Part shown: one piece after another, positions 7,186 through 15,252 of the stretch
Layout of the letters: every line of letters starts with the position of its first letter
Position numbering within the stretch: position 1 is the stretch's first letter
Assembly: GCA_964390545.1 (NCBI GenBank)
Contig: CAYMJV010000064.1
Location: forward strand, 1 to 17,577
Direction of reading: 5' to 3'
Length of the DNA: 17,577 nt
From: CAYMJV01 sp964390545
GTDB taxonomy: Bacteria > Desulfobacterota > BSN033 > UBA1163
Translations under genes and position numbers: made by a program
Notes under the pieces: generated by a model
What the model saw: the letters and a program-made list of their open reading frames with translations, nothing else
The model's database searches: none
What the model was told of the DNA's origin: nothing

Positions 7186-7214
7186 TTGACAGATAAGAGG
7201 TTTTTATATTAAGT
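7186..7214 (+). promoter_or_regulatory. Candidate promoter for gyrA
   Basis: TTGACA at 7186-7191 is a perfect -35 hexamer. With a 17-base spacer the -10 position (7209-7214) reads TTAAGT, a weak match; TATATT at 7205-7210 is a better hexamer but sits too close (13 bases). The site lies back to back with the rpmH promoter, the two -35 boxes being 18 bases apart. A leader of about 40 bases would precede gyrA. Confidence 0.4.
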
Positions 7215-7252
7215 TTCTTAATGAAATTAACAAATTATTTTTAGGAGATTCT

Positions 7253-9676
7253 ATGGAGATTGCCCACGAAAGCATCCCCGTCAATATCGAAGACGAGATG
7301 AAGCGGTCCTATATCGATTACGCCATGAGCGTCATCATCGGCAGAGCTCTTCCCGATGTGAGGGATGGTTTGAAACCGGTTCACCGCCGCATTCTCTACG
7401 CCATGAATGAACTAAGCAACGACTGGGACAAACCCTACAAAAAGTCAGCAAGAATAGTGGGTGATGTGATCGGAAAATATCATCCTCACGGAGATATGGC
7501 CGTTTACGATGCCATTGTGAGAATGGCCCAAGACTTCTCCCTCCGTTATCCTCTCGTTGATGGACAGGGGAATTTCGGCTCCATCGATGATCCCCCGGCG
7601 GCCATGAGATATACAGAAGTCCGGATGGCCAAGCTCACGGGTGAATTGCTGGCCGATATTGATAAAGAGACGGTTGATTTCGTTCCGACTTATGACGATT
7701 CTCTCGTGGAGCCAACTGTCCTTCCTTCCAGGTTTCCCAACCTGATCGTGAACGGGTCATCTGGAATTGCCGTAGGGATGGCGACCAATATCCCGCCTCA
7801 TAACCTTATAGAAACCATTAATGCGGTCGTTGCCCTGATTGAACACCCTGACATCACAACCGAAGAGCTCATGGCTCACCTCCCGGGACCTGACTTTCCC
7901 ACGGGCGGATTCATATACGGCAGGGAAGGGATTCGGGCCGCCTATGAGACCGGACGTGGGCTGATTCAACTCCGAGCAAAAGCCCTCATTGAGAGGGATC
8001 GAAAAGGGGAAAGGGAAAGCATTGTCATCACCGAACTCCCGTATCAAGTCAGTAAGTCCAAACTGATTGAAAAAGTAGCTGAACTGATTCAGGAAAAGAC
8101 GATTGAAGGGATCTCTAACATACGGGATGAATCAGACCGCGATGGGATGAGGATCGTGATTGAGCTGAGGCGGAACGAGGTTCCCGATGTTATCCTGAAT
8201 CAGCTCTACAAACATACCCAATTGCAAACCTCTTTTGGGATCATCCTTCTCGCCATCCATCAGAATCAGCCCAAACTCCTCCCGCTAAAGGAGATGCTCC
8301 AATTCTTCATTCAACACAGACAGGAGGTGGTCATCCGGAGATCCCGCTTCGAATTAAAAAAAGCGGAGGCCAGGGCCCATATCCTGGAGGGACTGAAAAA
8401 GGCCATTGACCATATTGATGCGGTCATCGCCACGATCAAGGCATCGAAAACACCCAAAGAGGCTAAGGAGCGCCTCATGGATCGATTCGCGCTCTCCGAT
8501 GAACAGGCCCAAGCCATCTTGGAGATGAGGCTCCAGCGGTTAACCAATCTTGAGCAGCGTAAAATTGTGGAAGAATATGAGGAGATGATTAAATTGATCA
8601 ATCGTTTGAAAACGATCCTGGCCAGTGAACGATTGGTCCTCAACTTGATCAAGGAGGAACTCCTTTCCATCCGAGAAGCTTATGGAGACGAGAGAAAAAC
8701 GGAAATTGTTGAGACGGCTCCAGAGATCAAGGTCGAAGATCTCATCGCCGAAGAAGACATGGTGGTGACGATCACGCACACAGGGTATATCAAGCGAAAT
8801 CCCATCAGCCTCTACCGGAGTCAGCATCGGGGAGGAAAGGGAAAGATGGGGATCAATGTGAAGGAGGAAGACTTTGTGGAAGACCTCTTTATCGCTTCCA
8901 CGCATGACTCTATCCTCTTCTTCACCGATGCTGGAAAGATCTTTTGGAAGAAAGTCCACGAACTTCCCCAGGCTGGCCGACTCACCCGGGGGAAAGCCAT
9001 TGTCAATCTTCTCAATCTCGGCTCCGAAGAGAAGGTAACCGCGATTCTTCCGCTCAAAGATTTTGCCAAAAATAAATTCATCACCTTTATGACGAAAGGG
9101 GGGGTGATCAAAAGGACGGCTCTCGAAGCCTATAGCAACCCTCGCTCGGGCGGAATCATTGCCATTACCCTCGATGAAGGGGACGAACTCATCTCGACGA
9201 AATTGACCGATGGACAACTGCATCTTTTTATTGGGACAAAAGTGGGGAAGGCGATTCACTTCCCAGAGGCTCAGATTCGAGACATGGGCCGTACCGCTCG
9301 CGGCATAAGAGGGATTCGAATTTCAAAAGGTGACGAAGTGGTGGGGATGGAAGCAGTGGCTCCCCATACGCAAATCCTGACCGTCACTCAAAATGGCTAT
9401 GGGAAGCGCTCCCCAGCCTCCGATTATCGAATTCAGAATCGAGGAGGCTCAGGCATCTTTACAGTGAAACGGACCCAGAAGACGGGAGACGTGGTAGGCA
9501 TCAAAACGGTCACCGACGAAGACGAATTGATGGTCATCTCCGATAAAGGGAAGATCATCCGTTTACGAGCTGTCGACATCCCTGTTCAGGGAAGGAGCAC
9601 TCAGGGGGTAAGGCTCATCACTCTGGAAAAAGGGGAAAGGGTGGTGGCGGTTGCAAAATTGGCTGAGAAGGAATAA
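7253..9676 (+). CDS. gyrA: DNA gyrase subunit A
   Basis: The 807-residue protein is the DNA-cleaving subunit of gyrase, which with GyrB introduces negative supercoils. The winged-helix/tower part starts NIEDEMKRSYIDYAMSVIIGRALPDVRDGLKPVHRR in pieces across residues 11-46, and the catalytic tyrosine is Y120 in AAMRYTE. The C-terminal beta-pinwheel carries the GyrA-box-like QHRGGKG at 524-530, which separates it from ParC. No acidic C-terminal tail is present. In the quinolone region the motif is HPHGDMAVYD, so Met82 stands at the place of E. coli Ser83 while Asp86 (E. coli 87) is kept. One residue is missing before the catalytic Tyr (GSIDDPPAAMRY; most homologues have DGD). ATG at 7253 has AGGAG five bases upstream. 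Its position beside rpmH and before dnaA is unusual. Confidence 0.98.
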   Translation: MEIAHESIPVNIEDEMKRSYIDYAMSVIIGRALPDVRDGLKPVHRRILYAMNELSNDWDKPYKKSARIVGDVIGKYHPHGDMAVYDAIVRMAQDFSLRYPLVDGQGNFGSIDDPPAAMRYTEVRMAKLTGELLADIDKETVDFVPTYDDSLVEPTVLPSRFPNLIVNGSSGIAVGMATNIPPHNLIETINAVVALIEHPDITTEELMAHLPGPDFPTGGFIYGREGIRAAYETGRGLIQLRAKALIERDRKGERESIVITELPYQVSKSKLIEKVAELIQEKTIEGISNIRDESDRDGMRIVIELRRNEVPDVILNQLYKHTQLQTSFGIILLAIHQNQPKLLPLKEMLQFFIQHRQEVVIRRSRFELKKAEARAHILEGLKKAIDHIDAVIATIKASKTPKEAKERLMDRFALSDEQAQAILEMRLQRLTNLEQRKIVEEYEEMIKLINRLKTILASERLVLNLIKEELLSIREAYGDERKTEIVETAPEIKVEDLIAEEDMVVTITHTGYIKRNPISLYRSQHRGGKGKMGINVKEEDFVEDLFIASTHDSILFFTDAGKIFWKKVHELPQAGRLTRGKAIVNLLNLGSEEKVTAILPLKDFAKNKFITFMTKGGVIKRTALEAYSNPRSGGIIAITLDEGDELISTKLTDGQLHLFIGTKVGKAIHFPEAQIRDMGRTARGIRGIRISKGDEVVGMEAVAPHTQILTVTQNGYGKRSPASDYRIQNRGGSGIFTVKRTQKTGDVVGIKTVTDEDELMVISDKGKIIRLRAVDIPVQGRSTQGVRLITLEKGERVVAVAKLAEKE

Positions 9677-9743
9677 CCCAAACCCAAAGAAGGCCTCCAT
9701 CCGAACTAGTCCTAGCGATGCCGGGATAAGATAGATTCATTCC

Positions 9744-9773
9744 TTGAAAAAAAATACTTGAATTTTTTTTCAA
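9744..9773. repeat. Perfect 12-base A/T inverted repeat in the candidate origin
   Basis: The left arm TTGAAAAAAAAT (9744-9755) and right arm ATTTTTTTTCAA (9762-9773) are exact inverses around the 6-base loop ACTTGA. The stem is almost wholly A:T with 8-base A and T tracts, which would be bent and easily melted. It is not GC-rich and has no T run after it, so an intrinsic terminator for gyrA is doubtful. An unwinding or protein-binding element is a reasonable alternative. Confidence 0.75.
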
Positions 9774-9852
9774 ATAGAGTTAACTTGGTTTGTTGGTAAC
9801 AGTTGCGGCTTTGATCCTCAAGCTTTTTCCCCTCTTTCTCGTTTAGTTTCGT

Positions 9853-9883
9853 TTATCCACAATTGTGGAAACATTGTGAAAAA
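9853..9883. promoter_or_regulatory. DnaA-box cluster
   Basis: TTATCCACA at 9853-9861 is a perfect DnaA box. On the other strand TGTGGAAAC (9864-9872) and TGTGAAAAA (9875-9883) each differ from the box at two positions. The first two form the perfect palindrome CCACAATTGTGG (9857-9868), so DnaA monomers would face each other. The cluster lies about 110 bases upstream of dnaA and could serve both initiation and dnaA autoregulation. Confidence 0.7.
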
Positions 9884-9989
9884 AGATTCGTAACCCATTA
9901 AAAATAAATAGCTTTTTCTTTCTCGGAGAGGCCCTAGCCGTTCCATAAATTGCCTTCATTTTGCACACCGAGATTCCAAGGTTCTTCCC

Positions 9990-11327
9990 ATGGAAGATAT
10001 ATGGTCTAATGTGAGCGATTCCCTAAAAGATAGGGTTGGCCAACAGAATTTCGATATTTGGATTAAACCGATTCACTTCGTCTCCATCGATGGAGAAAAA
10101 GTGGAACTGGAGGTTCCGAACCGTTTTTTCAAAGAGTGGATTAACGAGCACTATTCCCCTCAAATCAGGGAGGCCGTCTCTTTCTTCACTCAAAAGCCCT
10201 GTCATCTTCAATTTCGAATCCGAAATGATAGGATCGGAGAAAGGGATTTCATCCCTCCCTTGCCACAAGGCAGCGAGGCTCCCTCCAGTCCTTCTCTTCA
10301 ACCGATCTTCAACCCCAAGTATACCTTCGATCACTTTGTGGTAGGGGCGAGCAACCAGTTTGCCAATGCGGCTTGCCTGGCGGTGGCCAATTTACCAGCG
10401 AAGAATTACAATCCCCTCTTCATCTACGGCGGAGTGGGATTGGGAAAGACCCATCTCCTTCATGCCATTGGAAATCATATCCTGAAACACCACGTTCTTC
10501 CCGATATGAGAAAGATCTGCTACATCTCTTCAGAAGAGTTCACGAATGAATTGATCAATTCCCTCCGCTATGAGAAGATGGATGAATTTCGAAATAAGTT
10601 CAGAAGAATGGATATCCTGTTGATTGATGATATTCAGTTCATCTCTGGAAAGGAGAGGACCCAAGCGGAATTCTTCCATACCTTTAACTCCCTCTACGAG
10701 GCCAGGAAACAGATCGTCGTCACCAGCGATAAGTTTCCAAAGGACATTCCAAATTTCGAGGAACGTCTGCGCTCTCGGTTTGAATGGGGTTTAATCGCCG
10801 ATATTCAACCCCCGGATATTGAGACTAAAGTTGCAATCTTGAGGAAGAAAGCTGAGATTGAGAACATCCCGTTGCCCAATGATGTCGCCTTCTTTCTTGC
10901 TCAACAGATCGATTCCAATGTCCGCATGTTAGAAGGCTCTCTGATTCGCCTCGGTGCGTTCGCCTCGTTGACGAAAACACCGATCGATATGCATTTGGCC
11001 AAAGAGGTGTTGAAAAACATTATTAAACCGAAAGAGGAACTGATCTCGATTGATCTCGTCCAAAAAGTGGTTTCCAGCTATTTCAATATGAAGATGTCCG
11101 ATTTGAAGGTGAGGCGGAAATACAAGGGGTATGTCGTCCCCCGTCAGATCGCCATGTATTTATCTCGAAAATTAACCAATGCCTCCCTTCTTGAAATTGG
11201 AGAGAAATTTGGAGGAAAGGATCACTCCACCGTTCTTCACTCCATTAAAAAAGTGGAAGAGAAGATGGTTAAGGAGCCACCCTTTCGGGAAATGATCGAA
11301 AATTTACAAAGTCGAATTAAAGCTTAA
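9990..11327 (+). CDS. dnaA: Chromosomal replication initiator protein DnaA
   Basis: The 445-residue protein has the four DnaA domains. Domain I (about 1-70, starting MEDIWSNVSDSLKDRVGQQNF) mediates self-association and helicase loading. Domain II is a short linker (about 82-108). The AAA+ domain III has Walker A GGVGLGKTH at 147-155, Walker B LLIDDIQF at 210-217 and the arginine-finger region ERLRSRFEWGL at 258-268. Domain IV binds DnaA boxes through the helix-turn-helix with the DHSTV signature at 411-415. It binds ATP and boxes at oriC to unwind DNA. The ATG at 9990 has AAGG eight bases upstream. Length is typical. The gene follows the box cluster at 9853 and precedes dnaN by 214 bases. Confidence 0.98.
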   Translation: MEDIWSNVSDSLKDRVGQQNFDIWIKPIHFVSIDGEKVELEVPNRFFKEWINEHYSPQIREAVSFFTQKPCHLQFRIRNDRIGERDFIPPLPQGSEAPSSPSLQPIFNPKYTFDHFVVGASNQFANAACLAVANLPAKNYNPLFIYGGVGLGKTHLLHAIGNHILKHHVLPDMRKICYISSEEFTNELINSLRYEKMDEFRNKFRRMDILLIDDIQFISGKERTQAEFFHTFNSLYEARKQIVVTSDKFPKDIPNFEERLRSRFEWGLIADIQPPDIETKVAILRKKAEIENIPLPNDVAFFLAQQIDSNVRMLEGSLIRLGAFASLTKTPIDMHLAKEVLKNIIKPKEELISIDLVQKVVSSYFNMKMSDLKVRRKYKGYVVPRQIAMYLSRKLTNASLLEIGEKFGGKDHSTVLHSIKKVEEKMVKEPPFREMIENLQSRIKA

Positions 11328-11334
11328 ATCAGGT

Positions 11335-11362
11335 TGAAATTGTGTGGATGGAGGAATAAAAT
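11335..11362 (+). promoter_or_regulatory. Candidate dnaN promoter with DnaA-box-like site in its spacer
   Basis: TTGAAA (11335-11340), 16 bases, then TAAAAT (11357-11362) gives a good sigma-70-like pair just after the dnaA stop. TGTGGATGG at 11343-11351, two mismatches from an inverted DnaA box, lies between the hexamers. The remaining dnaA-dnaN spacer (to 11541) is AT-rich with no gene and could be a secondary origin element. The dnaN ribosome-binding site AGGAGG is at 11528-11533. Confidence 0.5.
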
Positions 11363-11541
11363 AGTATCGAATAAAGTGAGAATGTACAAAAGAAGAGGAT
11401 TTCCACTTTCTCTTCCAAAAAAATCAACATTCAAATATTCTTCCATAATTACTAAATTAGGATCCTTTTCTACAATTTAACAAGGATAGACGGCGACGGC
11501 GGAAATAACTTAAAGAGTATTATTATTAGGAGGGAAAGAGA

Positions 11542-12669
11542 ATGAATTTTGAAATTGATAAAAGAGAATTCCTAAAAGGGTTAGGGTTAATGCAAAGCGT
11601 AGCAGGAAGAAGAACGACCCTTCCCATTCTATCCCATATTCTCCTCGAATGGGAAAAAGATTCCCTCTGTCTCACTGGAACAGATTTAGAGACAGGCATT
11701 CGAGAGGAGTTGACGGCGAGGATACACCATGGAGGAAAGGCCTCGGTTTCCGCAAAAAAAATATTTGAAATTGTAAAAGAATTGCCCGAAGAGACCATCC
11801 ATATTAAGAAGAAGGAGAATCAATGGATCACGATTCAATGTGGTAAATCGGTCTTCAATCTAGCTGGGTTAGATCCAGAAGAGTTCCCCTCTCTCCCTAC
11901 CTATAGTGATGAATCTTTTTCACAAGTCTCAACAAACCTCATGAAGGAAATGATTGAAAAAACGGTTTTTGCTGCTTCAAGTGAGGAATCACGGTATCAT
12001 CTGAATGGAATCCTGATCTCGCAAAGCAAGAAGGGAGAGAGGGAAATATTAAGAATGGTGGCCACCGATGGCCACCGCCTTTCCTTGCTTGACCGGGAAA
12101 GCCAAATGATTCGGGGAATTGAAAAAGGGATCATTATTCCGAAAAAAGGCGTTTTGGAGATAAAGAAAATTATGGGAGATCGAGACGGGGCGGAAGAAAT
12201 GAAAGTATATTTCGATCAAACCCATGGCTTTTTCAAAATGGGCAAGTCCCTGATGGTCATTCGGCTCATTGACGGAGAATTTCCGGAATACGAACAGGTG
12301 ATTCCAAAAGGGAACGATAAGAGGGTCCTCATGGAGAAAGGAAAGATGTATGCCTCTCTGAGACGCGTTTCAACCATGGCCAGCGAGAGGGTAGAAGGGA
12401 TAAAATTTTTGGTTAAGAAGAATTTCGTCGAGCTTTCCTCCTATCATCAAGATTTTGGAGATGCCAAAGAAGAAGTGGAGGTTTCTTATGAAGGACCTTC
12501 TCTCGAAATCGGATTCAATGCGAGATACTTAATGGAGGCGCTCAGTGTGATGGACATGGAGGACGTCGTCATGGAATTGAAGGATGAAGGAAGCCCGGGA
12601 ATCCTTAAACCCCAATCGGTGACAGAACCCTCCAATCAATTGTGCATCATCATGCCGATGAGAATCTGA
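11542..12669 (+). CDS. dnaN: DNA polymerase III beta subunit (sliding clamp)
   Basis: The 375-residue protein forms the dimeric ring that holds DNA polymerase III and other partners on DNA. Typical landmarks are the N-terminal FLKGLGLMQSVAGRRTTLPILSH block (residues 10-32), TDGHRLS near 174 in the second domain, DGEFPEYEQVIP near 248 in the third, and the C-terminal MPMRI that closes the partner-binding pocket. Length is normal (E. coli 366). The ATG at 11542 has AGGAGG eight bases upstream. It follows dnaA after 214 bases and precedes gyrB by 25 bases, with no recF between. Confidence 0.98.
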   Translation: MNFEIDKREFLKGLGLMQSVAGRRTTLPILSHILLEWEKDSLCLTGTDLETGIREELTARIHHGGKASVSAKKIFEIVKELPEETIHIKKKENQWITIQCGKSVFNLAGLDPEEFPSLPTYSDESFSQVSTNLMKEMIEKTVFAASSEESRYHLNGILISQSKKGEREILRMVATDGHRLSLLDRESQMIRGIEKGIIIPKKGVLEIKKIMGDRDGAEEMKVYFDQTHGFFKMGKSLMVIRLIDGEFPEYEQVIPKGNDKRVLMEKGKMYASLRRVSTMASERVEGIKFLVKKNFVELSSYHQDFGDAKEEVEVSYEGPSLEIGFNARYLMEALSVMDMEDVVMELKDEGSPGILKPQSVTEPSNQLCIIMPMRI

Positions 12670-12694
12670 AGGGTAGGGAGGTTATAAAGGAACA

Positions 12695-15237
12695 ATGACA
12701 GATAAATATACAGCGGAGCAGATCAAAATTCTGGAAGGTTTGTCAGCCGTCCGGANNNNNNNNNNNNNNNNNNNNNNNNNNNNNNNNNNNNNNNNNNNNN
12801 NNNNNNNNNNNNNNNNNNNNNNNNNNNNNNNNNNNNNNNNNNNNNNNNNNNNNNNGATAAATATACAGCGGAGCAGATCAAAATTCTGGAAGGTTTGTCA
12901 GCCGTCCGGAAAAGGCCTGCCATGTATATTGGGAATACGGGGATCGAAGGCCTTCACCACATGGTTCAGGAGTTGGTGGATAACAGCATCGATGAAGCCT
13001 TGGCCGGATATTGCCAACGCATCGAGGTCCTCATTCACATCGATAACAGCGTCACCGTTCGAGATGATGGCCGTGGCATCCCGGTCGATATGCACGAGAA
13101 AGAGAAGCGCCCTGCGGTGGAAGTGGTCATGACCAAACTCCACTCCGGAGGTAAATTTGATAATAAGAGCTATAAGATCTCGGGAGGCCTTCACGGCGTG
13201 GGTCTCTCCGTGGTGAATGCCCTTTCCGAATACGTGGAGTTGGAAATCCGGAGAGACGGCAAAGTCTACCATCAAATGTATGAACGGGGGGATGTCACGA
13301 CCAAACTCGAAGTGACCGGGAAGACGAAACATACCGGGACCCAAGTCCGTTTCAAACCCGATACCGGGATCTTTGAGACCACCCAATTCAGTTTCGATAC
13401 GCTTTCCCAGCGTCTGAGGGAGTTGGCCTTCTTGAATAAAGGCCTTTTCATCAGCATCGAAGATGAGAGGGCCGATAAGAAGCACGAGTTTTATTACAAA
13501 GGAGGAATCATCTCCTTCATCGAATACTTGAGTAAGAACAAGAATTGCGTTCATTCCAAACCCATCTATGTCGAAGGGGTGAAGAGCGGCATCGAAGTGG
13601 AGATCGCCTTTCAATACAATGATGGATATACTGAAAACCTCTTCTCCTTCGCCAATAACATCAATACCATAGAAGGGGGAACCCATCTCGTTGGATTTAA
13701 GACGGCTCTCACCCGGACCATTAACCAATATGCCGCGAATGCCAATCTCCTCAAAGGAGCAAAAGAGAATCTGACGGGAGAGGATATCCGTGAAGGGCTG
13801 GTGGGGGTGATCAGCGTTAAACTTCCCGAACCTCAATTTGAAGGACAGACCAAGGCGAAACTGGGCAATAGCGAGGTCAAGGGATTGGTGGAGGCTTTGG
13901 TCAATGAAAAACTTGGGGGTTATTTTGAAGAAAACCCCTCCGTGGCCAGAAAGATCATTTCTAGAGTCGTCGACGCAGCCCGGGCGAGGGAAGCGGCTCG
14001 AAAAGCACGGGAACTGAGCCGGCGAAAAGGAGCGCTGGAAGGAAACTCCCTTCCAGGAAAACTGGCTGATTGTCAGGAGAAAGACCCCCAGTTGAGTGAG
14101 ATTTTCATCGTCGAGGGTGATTCGGCAGGGGGCTCAGCCAAACAAGGTCGGGACCGAACCTTTCAAGCCATCCTTCCGATGAAAGGAAAGATCCTCAATG
14201 TGGAGAAGGCCCGGTTTGACAAGATGCTGGCCAACGAAGAGATCCAGATCCTCATTTCTGCCCTGGGCGCAGGCATTGGAAAAGAGGAGTACGACATCCA
14301 TCGACTTCGTTACCATCGCATCATTATCATGAGCGATGCCGATGTGGATGGTTCCCATATCCGAACCTTATTCCTCACGTTCTTCTATCGCCATATGCCA
14401 GAGGTCATCGAAAGAGGACATCTCTATATCGCTCAACCCCCTCTCTTCAAAATCACGGAGGGAAAGAATGAGATCTATATTAAGAACGAAGAGACCTTCA
14501 ACCGCTATCTCATGGATCGGGCCATCGGGAAGAGCGAGGTGATCGTCCAGAGCACGGGGAAGAAAATGAGTGGAAAGAGATTGGGAACCCTCCTGGAGAA
14601 AATCGGTGTCTATTACGATTTGATGAAACGGGTTCAACGGAAAGGATATCCCCTCTCTCTTCTGAACGCGCTTCTGGAGCATGGGATCCGAAACAAATCG
14701 ACCTTTGAAGATAAGGGAAAGGTGGTTGATCTTCAGAAACGATTGAAAAAGAACGGGTTCGAGGTCTTCGATCTTCATTGGGACGAAGAGCACAACCTCT
14801 ACGGGTTTGACGTCCAGGAATCAAACGGGAAAACGGACCAACGGGGAAAAGTCCATTGGGATCTCATCGCCTCTGTGGAATATCGGAACATCTTTCAGAT
14901 TTATCAGGAGATGAAAGAGATGGCTCCTCCTCCTTATCTCCTCATGGAAAAGGGAAAGCAGGTGACCTTTGATCAGGCCGAGGGCTTGCTCCAATCGATC
15001 CACCAATTGGGCAGGGAAGGGCTTTCCATTCAGAGGTATAAAGGATTAGGAGAGATGAACCCCGGGCAGCTCTGGGAGACTACGATGAATCCGGAAAAAA
15101 GGACGCTCCTCAAAGTGAAGATTGAGGATGCAATTGAAGCTGACGAGATCTTCAGCATCCTGATGGGAGATGAGGTGGAGCAAAGGCGGCAGTTCATCGA
15201 GGAGAATGCCCTCTTTGTGCAGCGCCTCGACATATAG
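12695..15237 (+). CDS. gyrB: DNA gyrase subunit B (intact once the assembly gap is closed)
   Basis: The gene is interrupted by 100 N with a 55-base duplication around it. Removing 155 bases (for example 12756-12910) joins the two parts in frame and gives 795 residues, close to E. coli GyrB (804). The GHKL ATPase domain carries catalytic E41 and N45 (QELVDNSIDEAL), the DDGRGIPV loop, GGLHGVGLSVVNALS, and the transducer loop QTKAKLGN. The TOPRIM domain has EGDSAGGSA with E422 and DADVDGS with D496/D498/D500. A long segment of about 165 residues after it is the Gram-negative-type insertion, followed by QRYKGLGEMNPGQLWETTM. With GyrA it forms gyrase, GyrB supplying ATP hydrolysis. The start ATG at 12695 has AAAGGA just upstream. 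coaE begins 15 bases after the stop. Confidence 0.96.
12701..12755 (+). repeat. Left copy of an exact 55-base duplication at a scaffold gap
   Basis: These 55 bases of gyrB (codons 3-20) recur exactly at 12856-12910, immediately after the N run. A 55-base overlap at a join is what a k-mer assembler leaves when two contigs overlap but are scaffolded without merging, so this is not a biological repeat. Confidence 0.95.
12756..12855. other. Assembly gap of exactly 100 N
   Basis: The run is a placeholder of default size, not a measured gap. Since flanking contigs overlap by 55 bases and the gyrB frame closes when 155 bases are removed, no real sequence is probably missing. Confidence 0.98.
12856..12910 (+). 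repeat. Right copy of the 55-base duplication at the scaffold gap
   Basis: Identical to 12701-12755. It begins directly after the N run and continues into KRPAMYIGNTG of gyrB. The TTG at 12895 within it is not a start codon; it is Leu16 of the intact protein. Confidence 0.95.
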
Positions 15238-15252
15238 GAGATCTCCGGCCCC

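Larger units (their letters stand above)
9677..9989. other. oriC: Candidate replication origin (oriC), gyrA-dnaA spacer
   Basis: This 313-base stretch has no gene. It holds a perfect DnaA box within a short palindrome (9853-9868), two weaker boxes beside it, an A/T-only-rich inverted repeat at 9744-9773 and an AT-rich run at 9893-9925 that could be an unwinding element. A further weak box-like TTTTGCACA is at 9959-9967. The spacer directly upstream of dnaA, together with these elements, makes it the best oriC candidate. The dnaA ribosome-binding site is AAGG at 9978-9981. I could not identify a convincing dnaA promoter or a GC-rich terminator for gyrA. The switch point of gene orientation is elsewhere, at 7088-7252, so strand-skew data are needed to confirm. 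Confidence 0.6.

Noticed and set aside
7088..7252. oriC in the rpmH-gyrA spacer
   Set aside because: It is AT-rich and at the strand switch, but no DnaA box within two mismatches was found; the 9677-9989 spacer is a better candidate.
8540..9259. Long open frame antisense to gyrA (239 codons)
   Set aside because: Shadow of gyrA with no family resemblance.
9744..9773. Intrinsic terminator of gyrA
   Set aside because: The stem is nearly all A:T, with no GC-rich core and no separate T run after it; kept as an inverted repeat of unknown role.
12695..13132. An open frame running through the N run and into a second frame of gyrB
   Set aside because: It keeps the real gyrB start only for 20 codons, then crosses undefined bases and reads the wrong frame; it exists only because of the unmerged 55-base overlap.
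12898..13836. Long open frame antisense to gyrB (312 codons)
   Set aside because: Shadow of the gyrB coding strand: no recognisable domains, no ribosome-binding site, and gyrB is certain.
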